Assembly (NCBI GenBank): GCA_016711215.1
Contig: JADJTL010000001.1
Span: forward strand, 802,001-866,000
Direction: 5' to 3'
From: Pseudomonadota bacterium
Lineage (GTDB): Bacteria; Myxococcota_A; Polyangia; GCA-2747355
Length of the DNA: 64,000 nt
Shown in pieces: positions 9,395 through 19,016 of the stretch (positions are counted from its first letter, which is position 1; each line of letters begins with the position of its first letter). The translations under genes and the position numbers were made by a program. The notes below the pieces were generated by a model. That model searched no databases, was not told the DNA's origin, and saw nothing but the letters and a program-made list of their open reading frames with translations.

Positions 9395-10845
9395 GCGGCA
9401 CCTCCCTCTGGATGGCGGGGCACGCGCAGGCGGAAGCAGGTGCCCGCCGGGCCTGCGGGGTCGAGCGTGATCTCACCCCCATGGGCATGCGCGATCGCCT
9501 GGGAGACGGCCAGCCCGAGTCCCGTGCCCCGGGGCTTGGTCGTGAAGAAGGGCTGAAAGAGGCGCGCGCGCGCGGCGGCGTCGACGCCGCTCCCGGAGTC
9601 GACCACCAGGAGCTCCACCTGGTCGGCGCGCTCAGTGATCGAGAGCGCCACCTGGCCCGTCGGCCCCGCGGCCTCGATCGCGTTCTTGATCAGGTTGACC
9701 ATCACCTGACGCAGCTTGGTGGCGTCGCCGCTCGCCCGGCCGTGGCCGTGGATCGCGACGCGCGCTGAGCCCGAGGGCTCCGACTCCGCCAGTCGCGTGG
9801 CGACGTCGTCGCAGAGCTCGCGCAGGTCGACGGCCTGCGGGCTGGGCGTCAGCGGTCGCGAGAGATCGAGGAGCCCGACGACGATCTCCTTGCAGCGCAG
9901 CGTCTCCTCCTCGATCACGCCGAGATCGTCGGCGAGGCTCCCCGCCGCCTGCTTCCTCAGCACCCGCGTGTAGCCGAGGATCACGCCCAGCGGATTGTTG
10001 ATCTCGTGCGCGACCCCCGCGGCCAGCGCGCCGATGCCGGCGAGCCGCTCACTCTGGACCAGGCGCTTCTGATGCTCGCGGAGCGCGGTCGTCATCGCGT
10101 TGAACTGGTGCGCGAGCGCGCCAAACTCGTCCTCGGCGTCGATGTCGATGCGCGTCTCGAGGTCGCCGGAGGCCAGCCGCTCCGCGCCCTGCTGCAGCCG
10201 GGCGATCGGACGCGCCACGGAGCGCCCGATTGCCAGCCCGACCCAGGCGGCGACGAGCGGCGCCACGAGCAGGAAGAGCAGCGCCCAGCCAAAGGCCCGC
10301 CGCTCGACCACGCCGACGAAGGTCTGTAGCTCGGCGATCGACTGCTCGAAGCGACGGGTCAGGCGCTCGGTCCGCTCTTGAATGCGAGCCACGAGCCGCA
10401 GCACCGCGTGATGCTCCTGCTGGACGCGCGCCTCGTCGCCACCGACGACGTTGGGCAGGATCTGGTCGCGGAAGACGCTGTCGAGCTGGCCGGTGGCTTG
10501 ATCGATCGCGTTGACCCAAGCTTGCTCGTCCGCCTGCTCGAGATGGCGGCGCATCTCCCGCGAGAGGCTCAGCACGCGGGCCCTGGCCTCGGCGTAGAGC
10601 GCGGCATGGCTCGCGTTGCCGATGATGATCGTGTGCGCGACGTGAGCGTATTGGTCGCGGACCGCGCTGGCGAGGTCGAGGGCCACGCGCATCCCTTCGA
10701 CTCTGGCGCGGGTTCGCTCGAGGTCGCGGTGAATGCGCGTGATGCCGAGCAAGGCGAAGGACGAGGCCAGCGCGTAGAGCGCGATGAAGGCCGAGAACGC
10801 CAGGAAGAGCCGGCGGCCCGTGCCTGACCAGGTTCTGGGCCGCAT
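9391..10845 (-). CDS. Sensor histidine kinase (HAMP, HisKA, HATPase)
   Basis: A 484-residue membrane kinase: TM1 at about 13-35, an extracytoplasmic helical domain to about 184 (four-helix-bundle type, containing one QEHH cluster), TM2 at about 185-205, HAMP to about 258, HisKA with phospho-accepting H280 in GVAHEINNPLGV, and a HATPase domain with NLIKNAIEAAG, DSGSGV and GTGLGLAV boxes. The ATG at 10845 has GGAGG 5 nt upstream. It partners the overlapping NtrC-type regulator. Context suggests sensing of periplasmic copper or another metal, although no classical metal-binding motif is evident apart from scattered His. Confidence 0.93.
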
Positions 10846-11044
10846 CGGACCTCCAGCGCGTCGCTCGCGCGCGCCCAGTATCCCCCGCGACGCCGCTTGG
10901 CGGCGGCGGCGGGCTGTGGCGTAGCCGCCAAGGTTACAGTGTACCCGTCGCCGTCGTCGAGGCCTTGCAACCCAACGCTCAGCCTGGGTCAGGCCAAGGG
11001 CGTAAGCAAGCGCAATGAGGAGAGAAGAGGCGAGCCAGCGAGGA

Positions 11045-11060
11045 TGGCGCGCCTGTTGCT
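11045..11060 (+). promoter_or_regulatory. Sigma-54 (-24/-12) promoter of the metal-efflux operon
   Basis: TGGCGCGCCTGTTGCT matches the sigma-54 consensus TGGCACR-N4-TTGCW: GG at 11046-11047 and GC at 11058-11059 are separated by exactly 10 nt. Transcription would start near 11071, about 76 nt before the cupredoxin ATG. The divergent gene pair encodes a sigma-54 activator, which supports function. Confidence 0.65.
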
Positions 11061-11074
11061 TTGTGGCTTCCCCT

Positions 11075-11092
11075 GCCGGGTCTCGACCCGGC
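11075..11092 (+). other. Hairpin at the start of the efflux-operon leader
   Basis: gccgggt (11075-11081) pairs perfectly with acccggc (11086-11092) across a ctcg loop. It would lie at about +5 to +22 of the predicted sigma-54 transcript and may stabilise the 5' end of the mRNA. No anti-terminator partner was seen. Confidence 0.5.
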
Positions 11093-11146
11093 GCTGGTCT
11101 TCAATGAACGAATCCAAAGAAGGAAGAAGGAAGGGAGGCGAGGGTC

Positions 11147-11533
11147 ATGCGCAGACCAAGGTGGTGCGTGGTGGTTGTGGTGCTGGCCATGGGCTACGCG
11201 GGGCTAAACGCGAGGGAGGGCGAAGCCAAGGCGCGGCCCGGTGAGGGCGCGGCGAGGAAAGGCCGTCAGCCTCAGGTCGTCGCGCTGACGGTCACCTCCG
11301 AGGGCTTCGTGCCGGCGCAGGTCAAGGCGAGCGCGGGTCGCCCGCTCGAGCTGGTGGTGACGCGGACGGTCGAGCGCACCTGCGCCAGCGACCTCGTGAT
11401 CAAGGACTACGGCATCAATCGACCGCTACCGCTCAACCAGGCGGTGAGGGTCAGCTTTACGCCGACCAAGCCGGGCCGGATCCGATACGCCTGCGCGATG
11501 GACATGATCGCGGGGGTGATCGTTGTCGAGTAG
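11147..11533 (+). CDS. Periplasmic cupredoxin-like metal-binding protein
   Basis: A 128-residue exported protein: signal peptide over about residues 1-25, then a single cupredoxin-like domain. The end has the conserved pattern VIKDYGINRPLPLNQAV then RYACAMDMIAGVIVVE; Cys in TCAS and CAMDM supplies the thiol/thioether ligands seen in cupredoxin_1/EfeO-type domains. It is the first gene of the efflux operon, with an AAGGGAGGCGAGG ribosome site, 39 bp before the TolC-like gene. It probably binds copper in the periplasm and hands it to the CusBA pump (inference). It is short compared with blue copper proteins and has the Cys-Met rather than the full His2-Cys-Met set. Confidence 0.8.
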   Translation: MRRPRWCVVVVVLAMGYAGLNAREGEAKARPGEGAARKGRQPQVVALTVTSEGFVPAQVKASAGRPLELVVTRTVERTCASDLVIKDYGINRPLPLNQAVRVSFTPTKPGRIRYACAMDMIAGVIVVE

Positions 11534-11572
11534 GCGGCCTGGCCGCGCCGCCGGAGCCGAGAGGAGTCGCTG

Positions 11573-12943
11573 ATGGCGCCGAAGACCGTCGCCGAGCACG
11601 CGCGCCCGTGGCTGCGCTCGCTCCTGCTGGCGCTGCCCTGGCTCCTCGGGGGCGCCGCCTGGGCGGGCGGGCCGGTCGTCTCCCCAGCGGGCGTCGCCCT
11701 CGAGGACGACCCGCTCCTGGCGGGCCTCATGCGCGAGGCGCTCGAGCGGCGTCCGGAGCTCGCCGAGCTGCGAGCGACGATTCGCGCGGAGGGCGAGCGT
11801 GTCCCGCAGAGTCGCGCGCTTCCCGACCCAGCGCTGGCGCTTGGCCTGCAGAACGACGGCTTTCGCAGCCTCCGCCTCGGGGAAGCACCGACCAGCTTTG
11901 TCAGCATCGCGGCCTCGCAGACCTTCCCCTGGTACGGCAAGCGCCGGCTCCGCGGGGAGGTGATCCTGCTCGGCACGCGCCAGGCAGAAGCTGAGCTGGG
12001 GCGCCTCCAGCTCTCGATCCGGGCCGAGGTCGCGCGCGCCTACGTCGACCTGCTGCTGGTGCGCGATCAGCTCGCTTTGCTCACCAAGGTCGAGGCGCTC
12101 TGGACCCAAGCCGCGGGGCTGGCTCGCGCCCTCTACGAGGTCGGCACGGCGGCGCAGACCGATCTGCTGCGGGCTCAGCTCGAGCGCAGCCGGTTGAGGC
12201 AGCGGCGCTGGGCGCTCGTGGCCGAGGACGCGCGCCGCGTCGTGGTCTTGAACCGCCTCCGCGGCCGCGCCCTGGGCGACGCCATCGGCACCGAGCGCTC
12301 GCTGGCCACCATCTCGGACCCGGTGCTGCAGGCGGACCGGAGCGCGTTCGAGGCGGCCGAGGACCGCAGCCCGGAGCTGCTGCGCTCGCGCTTGGCGCTG
12401 GCGAAGGCGGCCAAGCAGGTCGTCCTCGCGCAGAAGGACTGGCTCCCTGATCTGACCGTGAGCGCCGGCGTGATGCCGCGCGGAGGGAGCCTCGACCCGA
12501 TGTGGCAGGTGGGCGTGGCCGTGCCGATTCCGCTCTGGGGGAGCAGCAAACAGCGGCGCGCGGTCGACGAGCAGCGAAGCAGAGAGGTGGCGGCCCGGCA
12601 CAGTGACGACGCGACACGGCAGCTGCTGCGCCAGCGCGTCGCCGAACGCAATCGCTTGCTCGCGGCGCTGCTCGCGACCAACCGCCTCTACCGCTCCGGC
12701 CTGCTGGTCCTCTCGGAGACCACGGTGTCGAGCACGTTGGTGCAGTACCAGGTCGGCCGCGTCAGCTTCGCTGCGGTGCTCGAGGCGCTCGATGGCTATC
12801 TGAGCGACGTCAACAGCTTCTACGAGTCGCTCGCCGCCACCCAGCGCGTGGCGATCGCGCAGCGCGAGGTCAGTCTGGACGCCCCGGCCACCCTGGCCGC
12901 GAGCGGCATGCGGGGGCCGATAGCGCAGGGAGGGCAGCCATGA
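11573..12943 (+). CDS. TolC-family outer-membrane efflux protein (CusC/CzcC-like)
   Basis: A 456-residue outer-membrane channel component of a tripartite heavy-metal efflux system. An N-terminal signal peptide ends near residue 30 (WLLGGAAWAG). Two long helical OEP repeats follow, with EALERRPELAELRATIRAEG, the phrase SQTFPWYGKRRLRGEV characteristic of the heavy-metal branch, and VGVAVPIPLWGSSKQRRAV in the second half. Start ATG 11573 follows GAGAGGAG. Its stop overlaps the CusB start by 4 nt (ATGA), showing tight coupling in the order TolC-CusB-CusA. Confidence 0.92.
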   Translation: MAPKTVAEHARPWLRSLLLALPWLLGGAAWAGGPVVSPAGVALEDDPLLAGLMREALERRPELAELRATIRAEGERVPQSRALPDPALALGLQNDGFRSLRLGEAPTSFVSIAASQTFPWYGKRRLRGEVILLGTRQAEAELGRLQLSIRAEVARAYVDLLLVRDQLALLTKVEALWTQAAGLARALYEVGTAAQTDLLRAQLERSRLRQRRWALVAEDARRVVVLNRLRGRALGDAIGTERSLATISDPVLQADRSAFEAAEDRSPELLRSRLALAKAAKQVVLAQKDWLPDLTVSAGVMPRGGSLDPMWQVGVAVPIPLWGSSKQRRAVDEQRSREVAARHSDDATRQLLRQRVAERNRLLAALLATNRLYRSGLLVLSETTVSSTLVQYQVGRVSFAAVLEALDGYLSDVNSFYESLAATQRVAIAQREVSLDAPATLAASGMRGPIAQGGQP

Positions 12944-14403
12944 GCGCGCAGCGCGCGAGTCAGCGGGAGGGGGAGCCGCGGCGCGCTCGCGGCGCGGCGG
13001 CGAGGGCGGCGGCCGCGTCGCTGCTGCTGGCGCTTGGCGCGTCGCTCGGCGCTGTGACGGTCTGGCTGGCCATGCGCGAGCGTCCGAGCGCAAGGCCTGC
13101 AGCCGTCGCCGCCAAGAAGAATCCGCTCTTTCAATGCCCGATGCACCCCGCGATCACCGCCGACCATCCGAGCGACTGCCCGATCTGCGGCATGAAGCTG
13201 GTCGAGGTGAAGCCCGCCGTCTCGTCCGGAAGGGCGACGGCGCCACCCGCCGAGCGGAAGATCCGCTTCTACCGCTCGCCGATGGATCCGCGGCAAACCT
13301 CGCCGACGCCGCGCAAGGACGCGATGGGGATGGACTATCTCCCGGTCTACAGTGAGGAGGCGCCGGGAGCGGGGGTCGCGCCGGTCGCGGGCCTGGCGGG
13401 GGTGACGATCGACGCCGCGCGGCAGCAGCTGATCGGTCTGCGCACCGCGCCCGTCACCCGCGGCGCCGTGGCCGCGAGCTGGCGCACCGTCGGCCGCATC
13501 GAGCGCGATCCGACGCGCGTGCGCATGACCAACATCAAGGTCGAGGGCTACATCGAGCGCCTCTACGTCGACTTCGTCGGCCGCCCCGTGCGCAAGCACG
13601 AGCCGCTCTTTTCGCTCTACAGTCCCTCGCTGCTGGCGGCCGAGCACGAGTATCTCCTGGCTCTCCAGGCCAAGGAGGCGCTCAGCGCGGACGTTGCGCT
13701 GCGGCGGGACGGCGACACGTTGGTTGCTTCGGCGCGGCGCAAGCTCGAGCTCTGGGACGTGCCGCGCAGCGAGCTCGCGCGCCTCGAGCGGACGCGCGAG
13801 CCCTCGCAGACGCTGGTCTTCCTCTCGCCGATCGCCGGTGTCGTCACGGCGAAGAACGTCGTCGAGGGGGCGCGCGTGAATCCGGGCGACACACCCTACG
13901 AGATCACCGATCTCAGCGTCGTCTGGGTGATGGCCGACGCCTACGAGCTGGACTTGCCGCGCGTCAAGGTGGGCATGCCGGCGTCGCTCACGCTGCAGGC
14001 CTATCCCGAGCAGCGCTTCAAGGGGAGGGTCGCCTTCGTCGATCCCCTGCTCGACCCGCAGACGCGGACCGCCAAGGTCCACCTGCACTTCCCGACGCCG
14101 CAGCGACGGCTCAGGCCGGGAGGCTTCGGCGAGGTCGTGCTCGAGGGGTCGGCGCGCGAGGGCCTGCGGATCGCGCTCGATTCCGTCCTGCGCTCGGGCA
14201 CGCGCGATGTGGTCTTCGTGGCGTTGGGCGACGGAAGGTTCGCGCCCCGGGAGGTGCAGCTCGGCGCGACGAGCGGCGCTCAGGTCGAGGTCGTGGCTGG
14301 TCTCGTGGAAGGCCAGCAGGTCGTGACGCGGGCCAACTTCCTCGTCGACTCCGAGTCGCAACTCCGCTCGGCCCTGGCCGCGCTCGGCGGAGCCGGACCG
14401 TGA
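12940..14403 (+). CDS. cusB: CusB-type periplasmic adaptor with heavy-metal-binding domains
   Basis: A 487-residue membrane-fusion protein of the RND copper/silver efflux pump. After an N-terminal membrane anchor (about 22-45) comes a heavy-metal-binding domain FQCPMHPAIT...CPICGMKLVEV (CPMHP plus CPICGM), then a second, Cys-less copy, FYRSPMDPRQTSPTPRKDAM with GMDYLPVY, which is the Met-rich form usual in CusB. Barrel-sandwich and helical-hairpin regions follow, including VEGYIERLYVDFVGRPVRK. It is coupled by ATGA to the TolC-like gene and by GTGA to cusA. It passes metal from the periplasm to the pump. Confidence 0.94.
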   Translation: MSAQRASQREGEPRRARGAAARAAAASLLLALGASLGAVTVWLAMRERPSARPAAVAAKKNPLFQCPMHPAITADHPSDCPICGMKLVEVKPAVSSGRATAPPAERKIRFYRSPMDPRQTSPTPRKDAMGMDYLPVYSEEAPGAGVAPVAGLAGVTIDAARQQLIGLRTAPVTRGAVAASWRTVGRIERDPTRVRMTNIKVEGYIERLYVDFVGRPVRKHEPLFSLYSPSLLAAEHEYLLALQAKEALSADVALRRDGDTLVASARRKLELWDVPRSELARLERTREPSQTLVFLSPIAGVVTAKNVVEGARVNPGDTPYEITDLSVVWVMADAYELDLPRVKVGMPASLTLQAYPEQRFKGRVAFVDPLLDPQTRTAKVHLHFPTPQRRLRPGGFGEVVLEGSAREGLRIALDSVLRSGTRDVVFVALGDGRFAPREVQLGATSGAQVEVVAGLVEGQQVVTRANFLVDSESQLRSALAALGGAGP

Positions 14404-17400
14404 TCAAGCACCTGATCCGCTTCTCGGCGGAGAATAAGTACCTCGTCGTCGCGGGCACCCTCGTCGCGCTGGTCATCGCCTACTGGACGATGAACAACAT
14501 TCCGCTCGACGCCTTGCCCGACCTCTCCGACACGCAGGTCATCGTCTACTCGCGCTGGGATCGCAGCCCCGACGTCCTCGAGGACCAGGTCACCTATCCG
14601 ATCATCGCGTCGCTGCTCGGCGCGCCCAAGGTCAAGGCCATCCGCGGCTTCTCCGACTTCGGCTTCAGCTACGTCTATGTGATCTTCGAGGACGGCACGG
14701 ACATCTACTGGGCTCGCACGCGCGTCCTCGAGTACCTGTCGAAGATCACCGCCCAGCTGCCAGCGGGGGTGAAGACCGAGCTCGGTCCGGACGCCACCAG
14801 CCTGGGCTGGGTCTTTCAGTACGCCCTGGTCGATCGCTCGGGCAAGAACGCCAGCGATGAGCTGCGCAGCTACCAGGATTGGTTCCTGCGCTATGCGGTG
14901 CAGAGCGTGCCGGGGGTGGCGGAGGTGGCGACGGTCGGTGGTCAGGTGCGGCAGTACCAGATCACCGTCAATCCCTCGAGCCTCGCGGCCTACAAGCTTC
15001 CGCTCGATCGGGTGATCGCGGCCGTACGCCAGGGAAACAATGACGTCGGCGGCCGTCTCGTCGAGCTCGCCGGACGCGAGTACATGGTGCGCGGGCGCGG
15101 CTACGTCAAGTCGATCGCCGATCTCGAGCAGTTGGTCCTCAAGACGGAGAATGGCACGCCGATCACCGTCAAGGACGTCGCCCGCGTCGCGCTCGGGCCG
15201 GAGCTGCGGCGGGGCATCGCCGACTATAACGGCGAGGGTGATGTGGTCGGCGGCATCGTCGTCATGCGCCAGGGCGAGAACGCGCTCAAGGTGATCGAGC
15301 GGGTCAAGGCGAAGCTCGATCAGCTCAAGCCCTCGCTGCCGGAGGGCGTCGAGCTGGTCACCACCTACGACCGCTCCGAGCTGATCGAGCGGACGATCCA
15401 CACGGTCAAGAGCAAGCTGATCGAGGAGATGATCGTCGTCTCGCTGATCATCCTGCTCTTTCTCTGGCACATTCCGTCGGCGACGGTGCCGATCCTGACG
15501 ATCCCGATCAGCGTGGCGCTGGCCTTCATCCCGCTGTACCTGATGGGCCTCAACGCGAACCTGATGTCGCTCGCCGGCATCGCGATCTCGATCGGTGTCC
15601 TCGTCGATGGGGCGATCGTCGAGGTCGAGAACGCCTATAACAAGATCTACCACTGGGAGGCGGGGGGGCGGAAAGGGGACTTCCACCAGGTGCGGCTCGC
15701 GGCGCTGCTGGAGGTCGGGCCCTCGGTCTTCTTCTCGCTGCTGGTGATCGCGGTGGCCTTCCTGCCGGTCTTCACGCTCGTTGACCAGGAGGGTCGGCTC
15801 TTCCGGCCGCTCGCCTATTCCAAGAACCTGGCGATGGCGATCGCCGCGCTGCTCGCGGTGACCCTCGACCCGGCGATGCGGATGCTCTTCGCGCGCTGCG
15901 ACCCCTTCCGCTTCAGACCGCGGCCGCTGGCCTGGATCGCCACGCAGCTCTTCGTCGGCAAGTACTACTCCGAGGAGCGGCATCCGATCAGCATGCTGCT
16001 GCATCGGATCTACGAGCGACCCTGTCGCTTCGTCGTGCGGCACGCCAAGACCACGGTGGTCGCGAGCCTGCTCGTTGTCGTCGCCACCCTCCCGGTCTAC
16101 TGGAAGCTGGGGTCCGAGTTCATGCCGCCGCTGCGCGAAGGATCGCTGCTCTACATGCCTTCTGCGGTGGCACCGGGGATGTCGGTGGCCGCGGCGCAGG
16201 CGGCGCTGCAGGTGCAGGATAAGCTGCTCGTGGCCTTCCCCGAGGTCGAGCGCGTCTTCGGCAAGGCGGGGCGCGCCAGCACCCCGACCGATCCCGCGCC
16301 CTTTTCGATGATGGAGACCACGATCCTGCTGAGGCCGGAGGCGCAGTGGCGCGAGCGCCCGCGCTGGTACTCGAGCTGGGCGCCCGAGTGGTTGAAGGGC
16401 GCGCTGCGGGCCTTCTGGCGCGATCGCATCAGCGAGGACGCCTTGATCGCCGAGATGAACGACGCGCTGCAGCTGCCGGGGATCAGCAACGCCTGGACGA
16501 TGCCGATCAAGGGGCGGCTGGACATGCTCTCGACGGGCATCCGCACCCCCGTCGGCCTCAAGGTCAGCGGCGCTGATCTCAAGGTGGTGCAGAAGGTCGC
16601 GCTCGAGGTCGAGGCGGCGCTGCAGCAGGTGCCAGGGACGCGCAGCGTCTTCGCCGAGCGCGTCGCCGGTGGCTACTTCCTCGACTTCGTGCTCAAGCGC
16701 GAGCAGCTCGCGCGCTACAACCTCTCGGTCGACGCGGCCAACATGATGGTGATGACCGCGGTCGGTGGCGACAACCAGACCACGACCGTCGAGGGCCGGG
16801 AGCGCTATGGCGTCAACGTGCGCTACGCCAGAGCCTTTCGCGAGGACCTGCAGGCGCTCGAGCGCGTGTTGCTCCCCTTGCCCGATGGTCAGGGGCAGAT
16901 CCCGATGCGCGCGATCGCCGACCTCCGGCTGGTCGAGGGTCCGTCGATGATCCGCGACGAGAACGGGCTGCTCAGCGGCTACGTCTACGTCGACTTCGAC
17001 ACCTCGAAGGTCGATGTCGGGCACTACGTGACCGAGGCGAAGCAGGCCGTGGCCGCCGCGGTGGCGCTGCCGACCGGCTACGCCCTGGCCTGGAGCGGTC
17101 AATACGAGAACATGATGCGCGTCAAGGAGCGCCTGCGGCTGATCCTGCCGCTGACGCTCGTGCTGATCTTCGCGCTGCTCTATATGAACACGAGGTCGAG
17201 CTTCAAGTCGGCGTTGGTGATGCTCGCCGTGCCCTTCTCGGCGGTGGGTGCGATCTGGCTGCTCTACGCGCTGGACTACAATGTCTCGATCGCGGTCTGG
17301 GTCGGGATGATCGCGCTGATGGGGCTGGACGCCGAGACCGGCGTCTTCATGCTGCTCTTCTTGGACCTCTCCCACGATGAGGCGCGGGCCCGCGGAGAGC

Positions 17401-17744
17401 TCAGGACCACGGGGGATCTGGTCGAAGCGATCATCCACGGGGCCGTCAAGCGCGTGCGCCCGAAGGCGATGACCGTGACGGCGGCCTTTATCGGCCTGCT
17501 GCCGATCATGTGGTCCACCGGGACGGGGGCCGACCTGATGAAGCGCGTGGCCGCCCCAATGGTCGGTGGGCTGGTGACCTCGTTCTTGATGGAGCTCCTG
17601 GTCTATCCGGCGATTTACTATCTCTGGCGGCGCAAGGAGGTCATCGAGGGGCCGCCGACCGCGGGGACGCCCGGCACGGGCGCAGCCGGCGATCGGTCGC
17701 TGGCGCCGAGCGCTGCCGCGGGGGCGGAGGCAGTGCCGGCCTAG
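14400..17744 (+). CDS. cusA: CusA-type heavy-metal RND efflux pump
   Basis: A 1114-residue inner-membrane proton-driven transporter of the heavy-metal-efflux RND family. Seen: first TM at about 15-30, DLSDTQVIVYSRWDRSPDVL, the TM4 motif GIAISIGVLVDGAIVEVENA with the proton-relay Asp, the second large periplasmic loop with Met-rich SANMMVMTAVGG-type sequence, and the final TM bundle MIALMGLDAETGVFM. SNAWTMPIKGRLDMLSTGIR is the Cu/Ag-type signature, so monovalent copper or silver is more likely than Zn/Co. GTG start at 14400 overlaps the cusB stop. Length is somewhat above E. coli CusA (1047). Confidence 0.95.
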   Translation: MIKHLIRFSAENKYLVVAGTLVALVIAYWTMNNIPLDALPDLSDTQVIVYSRWDRSPDVLEDQVTYPIIASLLGAPKVKAIRGFSDFGFSYVYVIFEDGTDIYWARTRVLEYLSKITAQLPAGVKTELGPDATSLGWVFQYALVDRSGKNASDELRSYQDWFLRYAVQSVPGVAEVATVGGQVRQYQITVNPSSLAAYKLPLDRVIAAVRQGNNDVGGRLVELAGREYMVRGRGYVKSIADLEQLVLKTENGTPITVKDVARVALGPELRRGIADYNGEGDVVGGIVVMRQGENALKVIERVKAKLDQLKPSLPEGVELVTTYDRSELIERTIHTVKSKLIEEMIVVSLIILLFLWHIPSATVPILTIPISVALAFIPLYLMGLNANLMSLAGIAISIGVLVDGAIVEVENAYNKIYHWEAGGRKGDFHQVRLAALLEVGPSVFFSLLVIAVAFLPVFTLVDQEGRLFRPLAYSKNLAMAIAALLAVTLDPAMRMLFARCDPFRFRPRPLAWIATQLFVGKYYSEERHPISMLLHRIYERPCRFVVRHAKTTVVASLLVVVATLPVYWKLGSEFMPPLREGSLLYMPSAVAPGMSVAAAQAALQVQDKLLVAFPEVERVFGKAGRASTPTDPAPFSMMETTILLRPEAQWRERPRWYSSWAPEWLKGALRAFWRDRISEDALIAEMNDALQLPGISNAWTMPIKGRLDMLSTGIRTPVGLKVSGADLKVVQKVALEVEAALQQVPGTRSVFAERVAGGYFLDFVLKREQLARYNLSVDAANMMVMTAVGGDNQTTTVEGRERYGVNVRYARAFREDLQALERVLLPLPDGQGQIPMRAIADLRLVEGPSMIRDENGLLSGYVYVDFDTSKVDVGHYVTEAKQAVAAAVALPTGYALAWSGQYENMMRVKERLRLILPLTLVLIFALLYMNTRSSFKSALVMLAVPFSAVGAIWLLYALDYNVSIAVWVGMIALMGLDAETGVFMLLFLDLSHDEARARGELRTTGDLVEAIIHGAVKRVRPKAMTVTAAFIGLLPIMWSTGTGADLMKRVAAPMVGGLVTSFLMELLVYPAIYYLWRRKEVIEGPPTAGTPGTGAAGDRSLAPSAAAGAEAVPA

Positions 17745-17764
17745 GGCGCCCCCTCGGCGGGCCG

Positions 17765-17780
17765 CTGGCCCCAGGGCCAG
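17765..17780. terminator. Possible terminator hairpin after cusA
   Basis: ctggccc (17765-17771) and gggccag (17774-17780) form a perfect 7-bp stem with a tiny loop, 21 bp after the cusA stop. There is no following T-run, so it may only be an mRNA 3'-end stabiliser. Confidence 0.3.
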
Positions 17781-17807
17781 GCCGTGGCCTCATGTTAGGA
17801 TGCCGCG

Positions 17808-19001
17808 ATGCTTCAGCGCTCCAGACCGGTCATGGCTGCATGCGCTGCGCTCTTCGTGCTCGCCTGCGGGCAGGGCGGGTCGCCGCTCCCCGATGGCGGC
17901 GGGGCGCCGGTCGTCGTCGACGGGAGCGTGACGAGCGCGCCGCGGCGCTATGCGCAGGTCGCGGTCGGCCAGGGCCACGGCTGTGCGATCGACGCCGATG
18001 GCGGCCTATGGTGCTTTGGCAGCAATGACTTCGGCCAGCTCGGTCTCGGCGACACGGTTGCACGGGCGCTGCCGACGCGCGTCGGCGACGCCTCCTGGTC
18101 TAGCGTCTCCTGTGGGCGATTTCATAGCTGCGCGATCCGATCCGACCGGTCCTTGTGGTGCTGGGGCGGGTCTGCCCTGGGCCAGGTGGGCGGCGGAGCA
18201 CGAGAGGCCGCGCTCACGCCTGCGCCGCTGGGTTTCGAGGCGTCGACGGTCGAGGCCGGCGATTGGCATAGCTGCGCGATCGCCAGCGACGCGAGGCTGT
18301 GGTGTTGGGGCTTCAATGCCTTCGGACGGCTTGGCGATGGCTCTGAGGACGACGCGCTGCGTCCGGTGGCGATCGACGGTGGCCAGGCCTACCGCGCGAT
18401 CAGCGCGGGTGGCTCCCATACCTGCGGCATCCGCGAGGACGGCACGCTTTGGTGCTGGGGCCTCAATGCGCAGGGCCAGCTCGGGCATGCCAGCGCCGAG
18501 ACGTGTTCCATGGGCCGGAGCGACGCGCCTTGCTCGTTGCGCCCCGGCGTGACCTCGGCTGTCGGCGACTGGTTGAGCGTGGCGGCGGGTGCTGGGCATA
18601 GCTGCGGTCTGCGCGCCGGCCGGCGCGCAGCCTGCTGGGGCGATGGCGTCGACGGGCAGCTCGGTCTGGGCGCCCAGGTCACGCGGGCCTCGACGCCAGG
18701 CGAGTTGGGCGACGATTGGGCGGCGGTCGTCGCCGGTGGGTTTCATAGCTGCGGTCTGCGCCAGGATGGGACGCTCTGGTGTTGGGGTCGGCACGCGAGC
18801 GGGCAGCTCGGCGTGGGTGGCCTGGCGAGCGAGGCCTTCGCGCCGCTGCAGACCGGCTCCGAGAGCGCGTGGGAGGCGGTGGCCGCGGGAGCGTCGGGGT
18901 CCTGCGGCCTGCGCCAGGGAGGTGCGCTGTGGTGCTGGGGGCAGCTCGGCGCGTTCAGCGCGACCCTGCCAACCTACCGCAGCGAGGCCACCGATCGCTA
19001 G
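17808..19001 (+). CDS. RCC1-repeat lipoprotein
   Basis: A 397-residue exported protein. The signal peptide ends at the lipobox VLAC (about residue 24), then a short Gly/Pro linker and seven RCC1-type repeats of about 50 residues, each with the pattern AGxxHSCxxxxDGxLWCWGxNxxGQLG. Every repeat carries a Cys pair (HSC and WCWG), which would form disulfides across each blade of a seven-bladed propeller. Such lipoproteins are abundant in Myxococcota; their ligands are unknown. The gene stands alone between cusA and a convergent VCBS gene, ending 15 bp from it. Confidence 0.85.
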   Translation: MLQRSRPVMAACAALFVLACGQGGSPLPDGGGAPVVVDGSVTSAPRRYAQVAVGQGHGCAIDADGGLWCFGSNDFGQLGLGDTVARALPTRVGDASWSSVSCGRFHSCAIRSDRSLWCWGGSALGQVGGGAREAALTPAPLGFEASTVEAGDWHSCAIASDARLWCWGFNAFGRLGDGSEDDALRPVAIDGGQAYRAISAGGSHTCGIREDGTLWCWGLNAQGQLGHASAETCSMGRSDAPCSLRPGVTSAVGDWLSVAAGAGHSCGLRAGRRAACWGDGVDGQLGLGAQVTRASTPGELGDDWAAVVAGGFHSCGLRQDGTLWCWGRHASGQLGVGGLASEAFAPLQTGSESAWEAVAAGASGSCGLRQGGALWCWGQLGAFSATLPTYRSEATDR

Positions 19002-19016
19002 CGAGTCAACGGGCTG

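Larger units (their letters stand above)
10846..11146. promoter_or_regulatory. Divergent control region between kinase and metal-efflux operon
   Basis: This 301-bp gap holds no gene. It contains inverted repeats cgccgc-ttg-gcggcg (10891-10905) and tggcg-tagc-cgcca (10917-10930), 115-155 bp upstream of the sigma-54 promoter, the usual range for enhancer sites of NtrC-type activators. The repeats are short and GC-rich, so their role is a guess. Confidence 0.4.

Noticed and set aside
14280..17438. 1052-codon open frame on the minus strand
   Set aside because: It is exactly antisense to cusA; its Asp/Arg/His-rich sequence is the usual mirror of GC-rich codons and shows no domain.
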